Source: Streptomyces sp. JJ36 (lineage in GTDB: Bacteria > Actinomycetota > Actinomycetes > Streptomycetales > Streptomycetaceae). From it: a stretch of DNA of 60,700 nucleotides. The first letter of the stretch is position 1. Every line of letters starts with the position of its first letter. The notes under the pieces were generated by a model. It made no database searches. It was given only the letters and a program-made list of their open reading frames with translations, and was not told the origin of the DNA. Shown here piece by piece: positions 34,704 to 43,122 of the stretch. The stretch lies in the NCBI RefSeq assembly GCF_021696945.1, contig NZ_JACYHE010000032.1:1-60700 (forward strand). The letters are read 5' to 3'. Made by a program: the position numbers and the translations under genes.

Positions 34704-37565
34704 TCAGTCGTGCTGGATCTCCTCCAGCACCGTGGCGCCCAGCTCACGGACGATCAGGTCGTGGCCGGAGAGAGCCCGCTCGTCGAGGTCCGGGTCGTCC
34801 TCGGCGGGCATGTCCTCCTCGTAGTCGTACGCCGGGGGCTCCGGCGGAGCGGGCTCCGGCTCCGCGGGGGCCGCCGGCCGGGCCTGGGCCAGGGCCTGCC
34901 GGGCCTGGCCCGCACCGCCGCCCGGACCCGGGCCGCCGCCAGGGCCGCCGGGCCCGCGGCCCTGTGCCGCACCGGGCCCGCCGGGGCCCTGGCCCTGCCC
35001 CGCACCGGGGCCCCCGGACGCCTGACCTCCGCCAGGCCCCTGACCCGGACCCTGACCCGCACCGGGACCGCCGGGTCCCTGCCCAGGCCCACCCGGCCGG
35101 GGCTGCCCACCGGGGCCGCCCGGACCCGAGCCGTACGCCGGGCCCTGCGGCGCAGGGCCGGGGGCTCCGCCCCCGCGCCCGCCCGGTGCGGCGCCGCCCG
35201 CACCGCCGGAGGGGTCGACCACCGCCTCGATCTGCCACTGGACGCCGAGCGACTCCTGGAGCGCCTGCCGCAGCACGTCCTCGCTGCCGCCGCCGGCGAA
35301 ACTGTCCCGGGCACCGGCGTTCGAGAAGCCGAGCTGGAGGGTCGTGCCGTCGAAGCCGACGACCTGGGCGTTCTGGCTGAGCAGGATCCAGGTGAAGCGA
35401 CGGCGGTTCTTGACCGCGTCCAGGATCTGCGGCCACATCTGCCGCACCTGGGCCGCACCCTGCGCGCTGTCCTGCGCCGGGGCGCCACCGCCCGGGCCGC
35501 TCCGGCCTCCGCCGGGCCCCTGACCCGGACCCGGACCGGGACCGCCGGGGCCCTGGCCCTGCGCCGTACCGGCGCCGCCGGGCGCCTGCCCCGCAGCGGG
35601 ACCGCCGGGTGCCTGCCTCTGCCCCGCAGCGGAGCCGTGGCCCGGGCCCTGTCCGGAATCGCCCGGGCCGGGCGGCCCGCCGGGACCACCGGAACCGCCC
35701 GGCCAGGCGCCGGGCTGCCGCGCGCCCTGCTGCGGCGCGCCCGCCTCGCCGGAACCGCCAGGACCGCTCGCCCCGCTGCCGCCGGGCCACGCACCGGGCG
35801 CCCGCCCGTTCCGGGCACCGCCCGCACTCTGCCCGGGGCCCGCCTGACCGGCGCCCGTGCCCGGAGCACCCGCGCCTCCCGGGGCCGTGCCCCCGGGCCA
35901 CGCCCCGGGGGGACGCTCACCCCCGGGCGCTGCGTGGCCGGCCTCGGCCTGCGGACCCGCGGCACCGCTCTGCCCCGGCCCCTCGCCGGGGGCACCGGGA
36001 GCGCCGGAGGCCCCCGGCCATGCGCCGGGCTGCCGCTCACCGTCCTGCTGCCCGGCGGGCGCACCCGCGCCGCCCGGCCACTGGCCCGGCTGCCGGGCGT
36101 CCCCGGCCGGGGCCTGCTCCGCGGGGCCACCGGGCTGCTGTCCGGCAGCCCCGGCCGGGCCTGCGGCCCCGGGCGCCGCCGCGCCCTCCTGCGGGGCGCC
36201 GCCTGCGGGCGCCGGGGCTCCCGTACCGCCCGGCCCGGCGGCGTCCGTACGGCCGCCGTTCCCGCCCAGCGCGGCCCGCGCCGCAGCGGGGCCCTCGCCG
36301 GGTGCCGGTGTGCCCGGAGGCCGTGCCCCGGGGGCCGGTGCACCGCCGGACGGCCCCGGGCCGGGTGCGGCCCCGCCCGCCGGCGGGAAGGCCCCGCCAC
36401 CCGGCGCGACCCCGCGTTCCAGCCGGTCGAGCCGCGCCTGCACGGAGCGCTCGTCGCCGTAGGTCGCCGGGAGCAGCACCCGCGCGCAGATCAGCTCCAG
36501 TTGCAGACGCGGGGAGGTGGCGCCGCGCATCTCGGTCAGGCCCTCGTTCACCAGGTCCGCGGCGCGACTGAGCTCGGCCGCGCGGAACCGCCCGGCCTGG
36601 GCGGCCATCCGCTCCACGACGTCGCCGGGGGCGTCGATCAGGCCCTTGTCCAGCGCGTCCGGGACGGCCGCCAGCACCACCAGGTCCCGCAGCCGCTCCA
36701 GCAGGTCGGCGACGAACCGGCGCGGGTCGTGCCCGCCCTCGATCACCCGGTCCACGACCTGGAAGGCCGCTGCGCCGTCGCCCGCGGCGAAGGCGTCCAC
36801 GACCTCGTCGAGCAGGGCGCTGTCCGTGTAGCCGAGGAGGGCGGTGGCCATGGCGTACGTCACGCCCTCCTCGCCCGCGCCGGCCAGGAGCTGGTCCATG
36901 ACGGACATCGAGTCCCGTACGGACCCGGCGCCCGCCCGCACGGCCAGCGGCAGCACCGCCTCGTCGACGGGGATGGCCTCGCGCTCGCACACCTGCGCCA
37001 GGTAGTCCCGCAGGGTGCCCGGCGGGACGAGCCGGAAGGGGTAGTGGTGGGTCCGCGAGCGGATGGTGCCGATGACCTTCTCCGGCTCCGTCGTCGCGAA
37101 GATGAACTTGAGGTGCTCCGGCGGCTCCTCGACCACCTTCAGCAGGGCGTTGAAGCCCGCCGACGTGACCATGTGGGCCTCGTCGATGATGTAGATCTTG
37201 TAGCGGCTGGAGGCGGGGCCGAAGAAGGCCTTCTCCCGCAGCTCGCGCGCGTCGTCCACACCGCCGTGCGAGGCCGCGTCGATCTCGATCACGTCGATCG
37301 AGCCGGGGCCGTTCCGCGCGAGGTCGCGGCAGGAACGGCACTCTCCGCACGGGTCCGGGGTGGGCCCCTGCTCGCAGTTCAGGCAGCGGGCGAGGATGCG
37401 GGCGCTGGTCGTCTTCCCACAGCCGCGCGGGCCGCTGAAGAGGTACGCGTGGTTGACCCGGTTGTTGCGCAGCGCCTGCTGCAACGGGTCGGTGACATGC
37501 TCCTGCCCGATGACCTCGGCGAAGGTCTCCGGGCGGTAGCGGCGGTACAGGGCGAGGGACGACAC
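34704..37565 (-). CDS. dnaX: DNA polymerase III subunit gamma/tau
   Basis: This is a 953-aa clamp-loader ATPase. GTG 37565 gives the family start VSSLALYRRYRPETFAEVIG; in-frame ATG 37595 is possible. Walker A GPRGCGKT lies at about 45-52. A zinc module follows at about 62-80 (CLNC, CGEC, C), then the DEAH box IYIIDEAHMV near 128. From about residue 385 to 700 the protein is a Gly/Pro/Ala/Gln-rich linker with repeats such as ARQPGAWPGGSG. A folded tau-type domain follows (QMWPQILDAVKNRRRFTWIL, about 705-785), then a second repeat linker and an acidic tail ending VLEEIQHD. It is much longer than the usual 600-800 aa. Confidence 0.96.
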   Translation of the reverse strand: MSSLALYRRYRPETFAEVIGQEHVTDPLQQALRNNRVNHAYLFSGPRGCGKTTSARILARCLNCEQGPTPDPCGECRSCRDLARNGPGSIDVIEIDAASHGGVDDARELREKAFFGPASSRYKIYIIDEAHMVTSAGFNALLKVVEEPPEHLKFIFATTEPEKVIGTIRSRTHHYPFRLVPPGTLRDYLAQVCEREAIPVDEAVLPLAVRAGAGSVRDSMSVMDQLLAGAGEEGVTYAMATALLGYTDSALLDEVVDAFAAGDGAAAFQVVDRVIEGGHDPRRFVADLLERLRDLVVLAAVPDALDKGLIDAPGDVVERMAAQAGRFRAAELSRAADLVNEGLTEMRGATSPRLQLELICARVLLPATYGDERSVQARLDRLERGVAPGGGAFPPAGGAAPGPGPSGGAPAPGARPPGTPAPGEGPAAARAALGGNGGRTDAAGPGGTGAPAPAGGAPQEGAAAPGAAGPAGAAGQQPGGPAEQAPAGDARQPGQWPGGAGAPAGQQDGERQPGAWPGASGAPGAPGEGPGQSGAAGPQAEAGHAAPGGERPPGAWPGGTAPGGAGAPGTGAGQAGPGQSAGGARNGRAPGAWPGGSGASGPGGSGEAGAPQQGARQPGAWPGGSGGPGGPPGPGDSGQGPGHGSAAGQRQAPGGPAAGQAPGGAGTAQGQGPGGPGPGPGQGPGGGRSGPGGGAPAQDSAQGAAQVRQMWPQILDAVKNRRRFTWILLSQNAQVVGFDGTTLQLGFSNAGARDSFAGGGSEDVLRQALQESLGVQWQIEAVVDPSGGAGGAAPGGRGGGAPGPAPQGPAYGSGPGGPGGQPRPGGPGQGPGGPGAGQGPGQGPGGGQASGGPGAGQGQGPGGPGAAQGRGPGGPGGGPGPGGGAGQARQALAQARPAAPAEPEPAPPEPPAYDYEEDMPAEDDPDLDERALSGHDLIVRELGATVLEEIQHD

Positions 37566-37802
37566 ACCCCCGACGATATCGGCCCCCGCCGACATCCGGA
37601 CGGGCCCGCCGGGGAGAGCCCCCGCACACGCCCGCACCCCGCCAGGGCGTGCGCCCGCAATGCCGTGCGCGTGACACACGGCACGCACGGCTCCCGCCCC
37701 GCACCCGCTCCGGAACCGGCGCACGAAGCCCCGCGCACCACCGGGCGTACGCGACCGGTCACCTTCCGCACCGATCAGCGAGCCGCACCGCACATACAAA
37801 GG

Positions 37803-37900
37803 GCCCCCCACGCACCCGCCAGAGCCCTCCTACCCTTGCTGCCTTCCGGCCCTGGGGGAGTTCAGAGAGTTAGCGCCGCGTGAGGGGCTGCGCTCAACCC
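37803..37900 (-). ncRNA. ffs: Small signal recognition particle RNA (4.5S type)
   Basis: The minus strand reads the SRP apical loop GGGCCGGAAGGCAGCAAGGG, preceded by CTAACTCTCTGAACTCCCCCA and followed by GGGTAGGAGGGCTCTGGCGG. The closing stem pairs GCCCCTCACGC with GCGTGGGGGGC. This is the standard bacterial SRP RNA domain IV hairpin, located just upstream of dnaX as in other actinomycetes. Confidence 0.96.
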
Positions 37901-37965
37901 TACCCGATGCCCGGACCCGGGATCGAGTTCGCACCCACCCGCCGACGTTGTGTACAGTTCTCGGC

Positions 37966-38050
37966 GGAGGATTCGCCTAGAGGCCTAGGGCGCACGCTTG
38001 GAAAGCGTGTTGGGGGCAACCCCTCACGAGTTCGAATCTCGTATCCTCCG
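37966..38050 (+). tRNA. tRNA-Ser (GGA)
   Basis: This is an 85-nt class II tRNA. Acceptor arms GGAGGAT/ATCCTCC, anticodon stem ACGCT-TGGAA-AGCGT with anticodon GGA, a long variable arm TGGGGGCAACCCCT, and T arm GAGTTCGAATCTC are all visible. Discriminator G; CCA is not encoded. Confidence 0.96.
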
Positions 38051-38071
38051 CCCAGCCTTCACCGGGCTGAC

Positions 38072-38106
38072 CGAAGGTCCCGACCGCCCAGCGGCCGGGA
38101 CCTTCG
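38072..38106 (+). terminator. Terminator after tRNA-Ser
   Basis: Perfect 11-bp arms CGAAGGTCCCG / CGGGACCTTCG surround a 13-nt loop, followed by TCGTTC. Confidence 0.8.
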
Positions 38107-38205
38107 TCGTTCGCCGGTCCCCGTCCTGGCTTCGGAACGACCGGCCGGGGGGATCGGTCAGGAATCGAGAAGCGCGGGTCGTGGAGGCGCTCTAGCGTCG
38201 TCGGT

Positions 38206-38616
38206 ATGGACCTCACCATTCACACGAGCTTCCTCCCGCACGAGGACCCGGAGGCGTCGCTGGCCTTCTACCGGGACGCCCTCGGCTTCGAGATCCGCAA
38301 CGACGTCGGCGAGGGCAGGATGCGCTGGATCACGGTGGGCCCCGCCGGCCAGCCCGGTACGTCGATCCTGCTGGCGCCGCCTGCGGTCGACCCGGGGATC
38401 ACCGAGGAGGAGCGCCGCACCATCGCCGAGATGATGGCCAAGGGCACCTACGGCTGGATCCTGCTGGCCACCCGGGACCTCGACGGCACGTTCGAGCAGG
38501 TGCAGGCCGCGGACGCCGAGGTGGTCCAGGAGCCGACCGAGCAGCCGTACGGCATCCGGGACTGCGCCTTCCGCGACCCCGCGGGCAACCTCATCCGTAT
38601 CCAGGAGCTGCGCTGA
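38206..38616 (+). CDS. VOC family protein
   Basis: This is a 136-aa protein with MDLTIHTSFLPHEDPEASLA, FYRDALGFEIRNDVGEG, a conserved middle MAKGTYGWILLATRDLD, and the ending CAFRDPAGNLIRIQEL. This is the VOC/glyoxalase fold. Homologues often sit beside a small AraC-type regulator; here only a short remnant of such a gene follows (38,720-38,875). Substrate is unknown. Confidence 0.9.
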   Translation: MDLTIHTSFLPHEDPEASLAFYRDALGFEIRNDVGEGRMRWITVGPAGQPGTSILLAPPAVDPGITEEERRTIAEMMAKGTYGWILLATRDLDGTFEQVQAADAEVVQEPTEQPYGIRDCAFRDPAGNLIRIQELR

Positions 38617-38719
38617 GCCGCACGGGAGCTGCGCCGGGCCGGTCCGCCCGGTCACGGGGCCCGGCCGTGCGCGCGGACCCCAGGCGACTCGCGGACACCG
38701 AGGAAGAGGAGTCCCCCAT

Positions 38720-38875
38720 GTGCCACCCTCCTGGGGCCGCGCCCGCGCCGCGGCGCAGCGCCGGAACGACCTCGCGCGGCTGCGCCGGATACGCGACCGG
38801 ATCGACCGGGAGTACGCGCAGCCGCTGCCTCCAGGTCCGGCGGGAGGAGGACGCGTGGCAGGGGGCGCGACCTGA
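38720..38875 (+). pseudogene. Truncated AraC-regulator stub
   Basis: The frame from GTG 38720 (GAGGAAGAGGAG upstream) reads QRRNDLARLRRIRDRIDREY then AQPL, the typical start of the AraC-type regulators that accompany VOC genes in Streptomyces. It then leaves the family and stops at 38,873. The DNA-binding domain is missing. The ribosome site and first 36 codons are intact, so the deletion is likely recent. Assignment rests on recalled family sequence. Confidence 0.6.
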
Positions 38876-39015
38876 TGCGCGACGGCCGCCGGCTCGGCTG
38901 AGCACGACGTGCGGGGAGGTACGGGGCGCACGGTGCTCCGCGCTCTCCGCCGGCCCCCCGGGAGGCCGGGACTCCGCTCACCGGCACCGCGACCCCCCTT
39001 GACGCCGACCCCCCC

Positions 39016-39063
39016 TTGACGCCGTGCATATCGTTTCTCGATAGTATCGACAATCGATATGCA
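39016..39063. promoter_or_regulatory. Promoter with nested palindromes upstream of DUF2975/HTH
   Basis: A TTGACG at 39,016-39,021 and GATAGT at 39,040-39,045 (18-nt spacer) look like a promoter. The AT-rich stretch contains two symmetries: outer arms TGCATATCG (39,025-39,033) / CGATATGCA (39,055-39,063) and an inner CGATA-G-TATCG (39,039-39,049). Both flank the likely start site, so they are candidate operators for the small HTH protein encoded just downstream. Confidence 0.65.
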
Positions 39064-39085
39064 CATCGCGAGTGTCAGGGGAGTC

Positions 39086-39706
39086 ATGGGTAACAAGTCC
39101 TGGTGGAGCCGGACCGACAGCCGGCTGCTGGAGGCGGTGCTGGGCCTGGCGGCGGTACTGGCCGGTGTCTCGGGGGTGCTGTGGCCGGCGCTCGGCGTGG
39201 CCGGTCTCGTCGGCCCGGTGGACACCCGGGCGGTCGAGGCCGGGAGCACGACGCGGCTGCCGGACACCGCGGCCGACGCGGCGGCGAGCCCCGGCATGGC
39301 CCTCACCGGCACCCACCGGGCCGACCTGGTCTTCGCCGATCCCGACCTGGGCGAGCGCCTGCTGCTCGCCCTGCCGCAGATCACGGGCGGTCTGCTGTTG
39401 CTGCTCATCCTGGTCTTCCTCGTCCGGGTGGCCGGGACCCTGCGCGACGGAGACGTCTTCGTCCCGCGGAACGCACGACGCCTGAGCGTCATAGGACTCG
39501 CGGTGCTGGCGCAGGCCGTCCTCGTCCCGGTCCTGCCGGCGCTCACCACGCAGCTGCTGGTGAGCGGTACGCACCTGGCCGACCGGATCCCCTTCTCGGC
39601 CACCTTCGCCGGTGAGTACGTCTTGCTCGCCCTCCTCGTCCTGGCTCTTGGTGAGGTCTTCCGGCGCGGGACGAAGCTGCGCGCCGACACCGAGGGGCTG
39701 GTCTGA
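39086..39706 (+). CDS. DUF2975 membrane protein
   Basis: This is a 206-aa protein at ATG 39086 with AGGGGAG 4 nt upstream. Four hydrophobic segments are visible: LLEAVLGLAAVLAGVSGVLW (10-35), LPQITGGLLLLLILVFLVRV (about 100-125), LSVIGLAVLAQAVLVPVLPA (about 140-160), and ATFAGEYVLLALLVLALGEV (near 180), the four-helix layout of DUF2975. DGDVFVPRNARRL before helix three is a family mark. Its stop overlaps the start of the next gene. DUF2975 genes are typically paired with a small YozG-like HTH regulator, as here. Function is unknown. Confidence 0.88.
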   Translation: MGNKSWWSRTDSRLLEAVLGLAAVLAGVSGVLWPALGVAGLVGPVDTRAVEAGSTTRLPDTAADAAASPGMALTGTHRADLVFADPDLGERLLLALPQITGGLLLLLILVFLVRVAGTLRDGDVFVPRNARRLSVIGLAVLAQAVLVPVLPALTTQLLVSGTHLADRIPFSATFAGEYVLLALLVLALGEVFRRGTKLRADTEGLV

Positions 39707-39930
39707 TGCCTCCGGAGGAGGAGCACCGCGTCCAGGCCCACCTGGACCGGCTGCTGGCCGAACGCGGCATGACCCTCTCCGAGCTGGCGAGCCGGGTCGG
39801 GGTGACGGTGGTGAACCTCTCCGTGCTGAAGAACGACCGGGCCAAGGCGATCCGCTTCTCCACCCTCACCGCGATCTGCCGGGAACTGCGCTGCCAGCCG
39901 GGGGACCTGCTCAGCGTCCGCGACGACTGA
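39706..39930 (+). CDS. Small HTH regulator (Cro/CI, YozG-like)
   Basis: This is a 74-aa protein. ATG 39706 overlaps the preceding TGA (TGATG). Almost the whole protein is one HTH domain: LLAERGMTLSELASRVGVTV then VNLSVLKNDRAKAIRFSTLT and AICRELRCQPGDLLSV, typical of YozG. It probably dimerises and binds the palindromes upstream of the operon, giving autoregulation. Confidence 0.9.
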   Translation: MPPEEEHRVQAHLDRLLAERGMTLSELASRVGVTVVNLSVLKNDRAKAIRFSTLTAICRELRCQPGDLLSVRDD

Positions 39931-40218
39931 CCGCCTCCGGCAGCGCCGCCTCCGGGCGGACGCGGGCGAGCAGCTGCGCCGGGGCGGGGTCGCCGGTCGC
40001 GCACACCGGCGCTGCTCCCGGGCTCCGTACCGGTGTGCGGCAACTGTGGAGGTGCCGGAACTCCGTTGCGGCGGAGGCCCCGATGTGGCACGGGTTGCCG
40101 CGCACGCCCCGGGAGGAGGACGCGTGGACCGCCGGCGCGGTTGCCGGCGGTCCGGTGTTCTCCCGTTCCGCGCGCGCGGCCGGAGCGGGCGGTGCGGCGC
40201 CGCCCGCGGCCGGTGCGG

Positions 40219-40479
40219 TCAGCGGGCCTTGAGGCGTTCGACGGCCGCGACACCGCCGGCGGCCAGCGCGACCTGGAGGGCGAGCTGGATCCAGTCGATC
40301 CCCGCGGTGTCGGCGACCCCCAGCCCCACCGCGATCGACGTGCCGACGAACGCCGCCACGATGCCGACGGCGATGGTCAGCAGCACCCCGATGCGCTGGC
40401 GGCCCGGCAGCACCAGCCGGCCGAGCACGCCGATGACGATCCCGATGAGGATCGCGCTGATGATGCCCGAGATCTCCAT
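40219..40479 (-). CDS. GlsB/YeaQ/YmgE family stress response membrane protein
   Basis: This is an 86-aa transglycosylase-associated type protein with three hydrophobic segments: ISGIISAILIGIVIGVLGRL, RIGVLLTIAVGIVAAFVG, and WIQLALQVALAAGGVAAV. Length and topology match the family. These proteins are induced by envelope or osmotic stress. The 288 nt to its right (39,931-40,218) contain no recognisable gene. Confidence 0.9.
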   Translation of the reverse strand: MEISGIISAILIGIVIGVLGRLVLPGRQRIGVLLTIAVGIVAAFVGTSIAVGLGVADTAGIDWIQLALQVALAAGGVAAVERLKAR

Positions 40480-40708
40480 GGCGTCTCCTCTCCTTCCCCG
40501 GGCCGCCGTGGGTCCCGTTGCGCGGACCCGGAGTGTCCGGCGTCCGGGTGCCCCGTGGGAGCCGGGCCACGCATCGTGACGGGCGGGCGGCGGGAGCGCT
40601 GCGGGGCGCCGGCGGGCCCGTAGGGGTGGCCCCGGGCCCGGCGCGGGAGCCCGGGGCCCGGGCGAGCGAAGGCGGAACGGGCCGGAGGGCCGGGAGCGGT
40701 GGCCGGCG

Positions 40709-41566
40709 TCAGACGGAGACCTTCTCCGGGGCGGCGGCCTCCGGCTCCTCGGCCTCCGGGCGGGTCCGGCCGGCGGCCGTACGGGCGTGGGTCGCGTAGA
40801 GGGTGAGACCCACGAAGGTCACCCCGCCGACGATGTTGCCGATCACGGTCGGGATCTCGTTCCACAGCAGGTAGTCCCCGAAGGAGAAGTCGCCGCCGAG
40901 CATCAGGCCGGAGGGGAAGAGGAACATGTTCACGACCGAGTGCTCGAAGCCCATGTAGAAGAAGACCAGGATGGGCATCCACATGGCGATGACCTTGCCG
41001 GAGACGGAGGTGGACATCATCGCGGCGACGACGCCGGTGGACACCATCCAGTTGCACAGCACGCCGCGGATGAAGAGGGTCAGCATGCCGGGCGCGCCGT
41101 GCTCGGCGTAGCCGACCGTACGGCCCTCGCCGATGGTGCCGAGCGTGCGGCCGACCTCGTTCGGGTCGGTGGAGAAGCCGAAGGTGAAGATCACGGCCAT
41201 CATCAGCGCCACGGTGAGCGCCCCCGCGAAGTTGCCGAGGAAGACCAGCCCCCAGTTGCGCAGCACCGAACGCGCGGTGACGCCCCGCCGCCGGTCTATC
41301 AGGGCGAGCGGGACGAGGGTGAAGACGCCGGTCAGCAGGTCGAAGCCGAGCAGGTAGAGCATGCAGAAGCCCACCGGGAAGAGCAGCGCCCCGACGACCG
41401 GCTGCCCGGTCTGCACGGTCACCGTGACCGCGAACGCGGCGGACAGCGCCAGGATGGCGCCGGCCATGTAGGCACGGATCACCGTGTCCCGGGTGGACAT
41501 GAAGACCTTGGCCTCACCGGCGTCGATCATCTTGGTGACGAACTCTGGTGGGCTCACGTAGGACAT
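40709..41566 (-). CDS. Formate/nitrite transporter (FocA/NirC) family protein
   Basis: This is a 285-aa integral membrane protein starting at ATG 41566. It has six hydrophobic helices, and FNT motifs are visible: KVFMSTRDTVIRAYMAGAIL, LYLLGFDLLTGVFTLVPLA, LFIRGVLCNWMVSTGVV, MGFEHSVVNMFLFPSGLM with the selectivity His and Asn, and GNIVGGVTFVGLTLYAT. It would form a pentamer carrying small anions such as formate or nitrite. No formate dehydrogenase or nitrite reductase genes adjoin. Confidence 0.93.
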   Translation of the reverse strand: MSYVSPPEFVTKMIDAGEAKVFMSTRDTVIRAYMAGAILALSAAFAVTVTVQTGQPVVGALLFPVGFCMLYLLGFDLLTGVFTLVPLALIDRRRGVTARSVLRNWGLVFLGNFAGALTVALMMAVIFTFGFSTDPNEVGRTLGTIGEGRTVGYAEHGAPGMLTLFIRGVLCNWMVSTGVVAAMMSTSVSGKVIAMWMPILVFFYMGFEHSVVNMFLFPSGLMLGGDFSFGDYLLWNEIPTVIGNIVGGVTFVGLTLYATHARTAAGRTRPEAEEPEAAAPEKVSV

Positions 41567-41960
41567 GACATCGCTCTTTCCCTGGCGGGCCTGGAGGGCG
41601 CCGCGTGCACCGGTCGATCGTGCCCGGGGCCCGGCTTCTCCGGTCGAGCCTGCGGACCGGAGGTTTCCGCCCTGTGAAGCGGCGGGGAGCATCGGGTCAC
41701 ACCGGGCTCACCGGGTCGGGCCCCGGTCTGTCAGGTTCGTCGCCCGCGCGGGGTCGGGCGGCACGCGACGGCCCCGGACCGGGGGATCATAGGGTCCGGG
41801 GCTCCATGGGGTCGATGTCCGCAGGGGCCTCGATGGTGCGGGGCCTCGATGTGCGAGGTCGTCGCTGTCCGCGGGTGTGTCGCTGTCCGCGCGTCGCCCG
41901 GGCCGTACGGCTCGCATGCCCGTACGGCCCGGGCGGCGCCCGGCGGGCCGTCGCCCGCGC
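41567..41960. other. Intergenic region downstream of the sigma gene
   Basis: This holds the FocA promoter region and the sigma-factor terminator. A near-repeat TCGCTGTCCGCG occurs twice at about 41,865-41,893. No gene was recognised. Confidence 0.5.
41895..41935 (-). terminator. Terminator downstream of the SigB/F-type sigma gene
   Basis: Perfect 16-bp arms CGCCCGGGCCGTACGG / CCGTACGGCCCGGGCG enclose a 9-nt loop, 25 nt past the sigma stop. Confidence 0.85.
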
Positions 41961-42899
41961 TCAGCCCGTGGTGCCGAGCAGCTCGCCGCGCAGCCGGCTC
42001 AGGATGCGGGTGAGCAGCCGGGAGACGTGCATCTGCGATATGCCGAACTCCTCGCCGATCTCCCGCTGCGTCTTGTCCTCCACGAAGCGCAGCGCCAGGA
42101 TGCGGCGTTCGCGCTCGGGGAGCCGGGCGATGAGCGGCTTGAGGCTCTGCACGTAGTCGACCGTGGCGAGGCCGGGGTCGACGCGGCCCAGGTGCTCGGC
42201 GAGGGTGTCGCCGGCCTCGTCGCCGTCGAAGGGGAGGTCGAGGGAGCCGGCGGAGTAGGCGTTGGCGGCCGTCAGGCCCTCGGCCACGGTCTCCTCGTCC
42301 AGGTCCAGGTGCTCGGCGAGTTCGGCGGCGGTCGGGGACCGGCCGTGCGTCTGTTCCAGCGCGGCGGCCGCGCGGTTCAGGTCGAGCCGGAGCTCCTGGA
42401 GCCGGCGCGGTACGCGTACCGCCCAGGTGGTGTCCCGGAAGAACCGCTTGATCTCGCCGAGGACGGTGGGCACGGCGAAGGTGGTGAACTCCACGCCGCG
42501 GGTGGGGTCGAAGCGGTTGATCGCCTTGATCAGGCCGATGGTGCCGACCTGCACGACGTCCTCGTACGAGTCCTCACGCGAGCGCATGCGGGACGCCGCG
42601 TAGTGGACCAGGTTGAGGTTGAGCTCGACCAGGGTGTTGCGCACGTAGGAGTACTCCTCCGTGCCTTCCTCCAGCTCCGCCAGCCTGCGGAACAGGTCGT
42701 GGGAGAGCGCCCGGGCGTCCGCCGGGTCGAGGCGCTCGCCGTCCGCTCCGAGCGGCAGCGCGGGGAGGTCCCCGGCGGGCGGGGGCGGTGCCGTGGCGTC
42801 GTCCGCGCCGGGTGCCGGGGAAACGAGGCCGCGGCCGGTGGTATGTCGCTCGGCGGTGTCGGCGGCGGGGACGAGGATGTCGCCGGCCAGGTCTGTCAT
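41961..42899 (-). CDS. RNA polymerase sigma factor, SigB/SigF family
   Basis: This is a 312-aa protein from ATG 42899, with GGGAGTG 4 nt upstream. An Ala/Pro-rich N-terminus (1-60) precedes region 2 (VHYAASRMRSREDSYEDVVQ, VGTIGLIKAINRFDPTRGVE), region 3 (FTTFAVPTVLGEIKRFFRDT, TWAVRVPRRLQELRLDL), and region 4 (LPERERRILALRFVEDKTQ, REIGEEFGISQMHVSRLLTR). This is the Streptomyces group 3 general-stress/development class. No RsbW/RsbV-type anti-sigma or antagonist gene adjoins, so control must come from elsewhere. Confidence 0.94.
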   Translation of the reverse strand: MTDLAGDILVPAADTAERHTTGRGLVSPAPGADDATAPPPPAGDLPALPLGADGERLDPADARALSHDLFRRLAELEEGTEEYSYVRNTLVELNLNLVHYAASRMRSREDSYEDVVQVGTIGLIKAINRFDPTRGVEFTTFAVPTVLGEIKRFFRDTTWAVRVPRRLQELRLDLNRAAAALEQTHGRSPTAAELAEHLDLDEETVAEGLTAANAYSAGSLDLPFDGDEAGDTLAEHLGRVDPGLATVDYVQSLKPLIARLPERERRILALRFVEDKTQREIGEEFGISQMHVSRLLTRILSRLRGELLGTTG

Positions 42900-43122
42900 G
42901 TCACTCCCGGAACGCTGAGGCGCTCCCCCGGTGAGAGCGCGTGTGTCGCTGCTGCTACCCGCCATCGTTCGTTATATTCCCGTGACTTGACGAAATACAG
43001 GGTCACCTGCTCCTCCGCGCCCCGCGTGCACCCGCCCGGCGTCCGGCCCGGGCATGCTCCCCCGCGGCCCGGGAAAGAGGCTGCGAGCCCCGGCAACGAG
43101 CCGGACGACACGAGGGGGAGTG

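Noticed and set aside
33081..37883. 1600-residue open frame on the plus strand
   Set aside because: It is antisense to DUF5063, recR, ybaB and dnaX. Its Arg/Pro/Ala composition follows from the GC-rich repeats of dnaX.
38667..39002. 111-residue ORF on the plus strand
   Set aside because: It is out of frame with the recognisable AraC remnant and has no domain of its own.
42976..42998. Possible SigB-type promoter (GTATTT and GGGAAT) upstream of the sigma gene
   Set aside because: The spacer is one or more bases shorter than the known GNNT-N14-16-GGGTA form and the -10 differs, so it is not listed as a feature.
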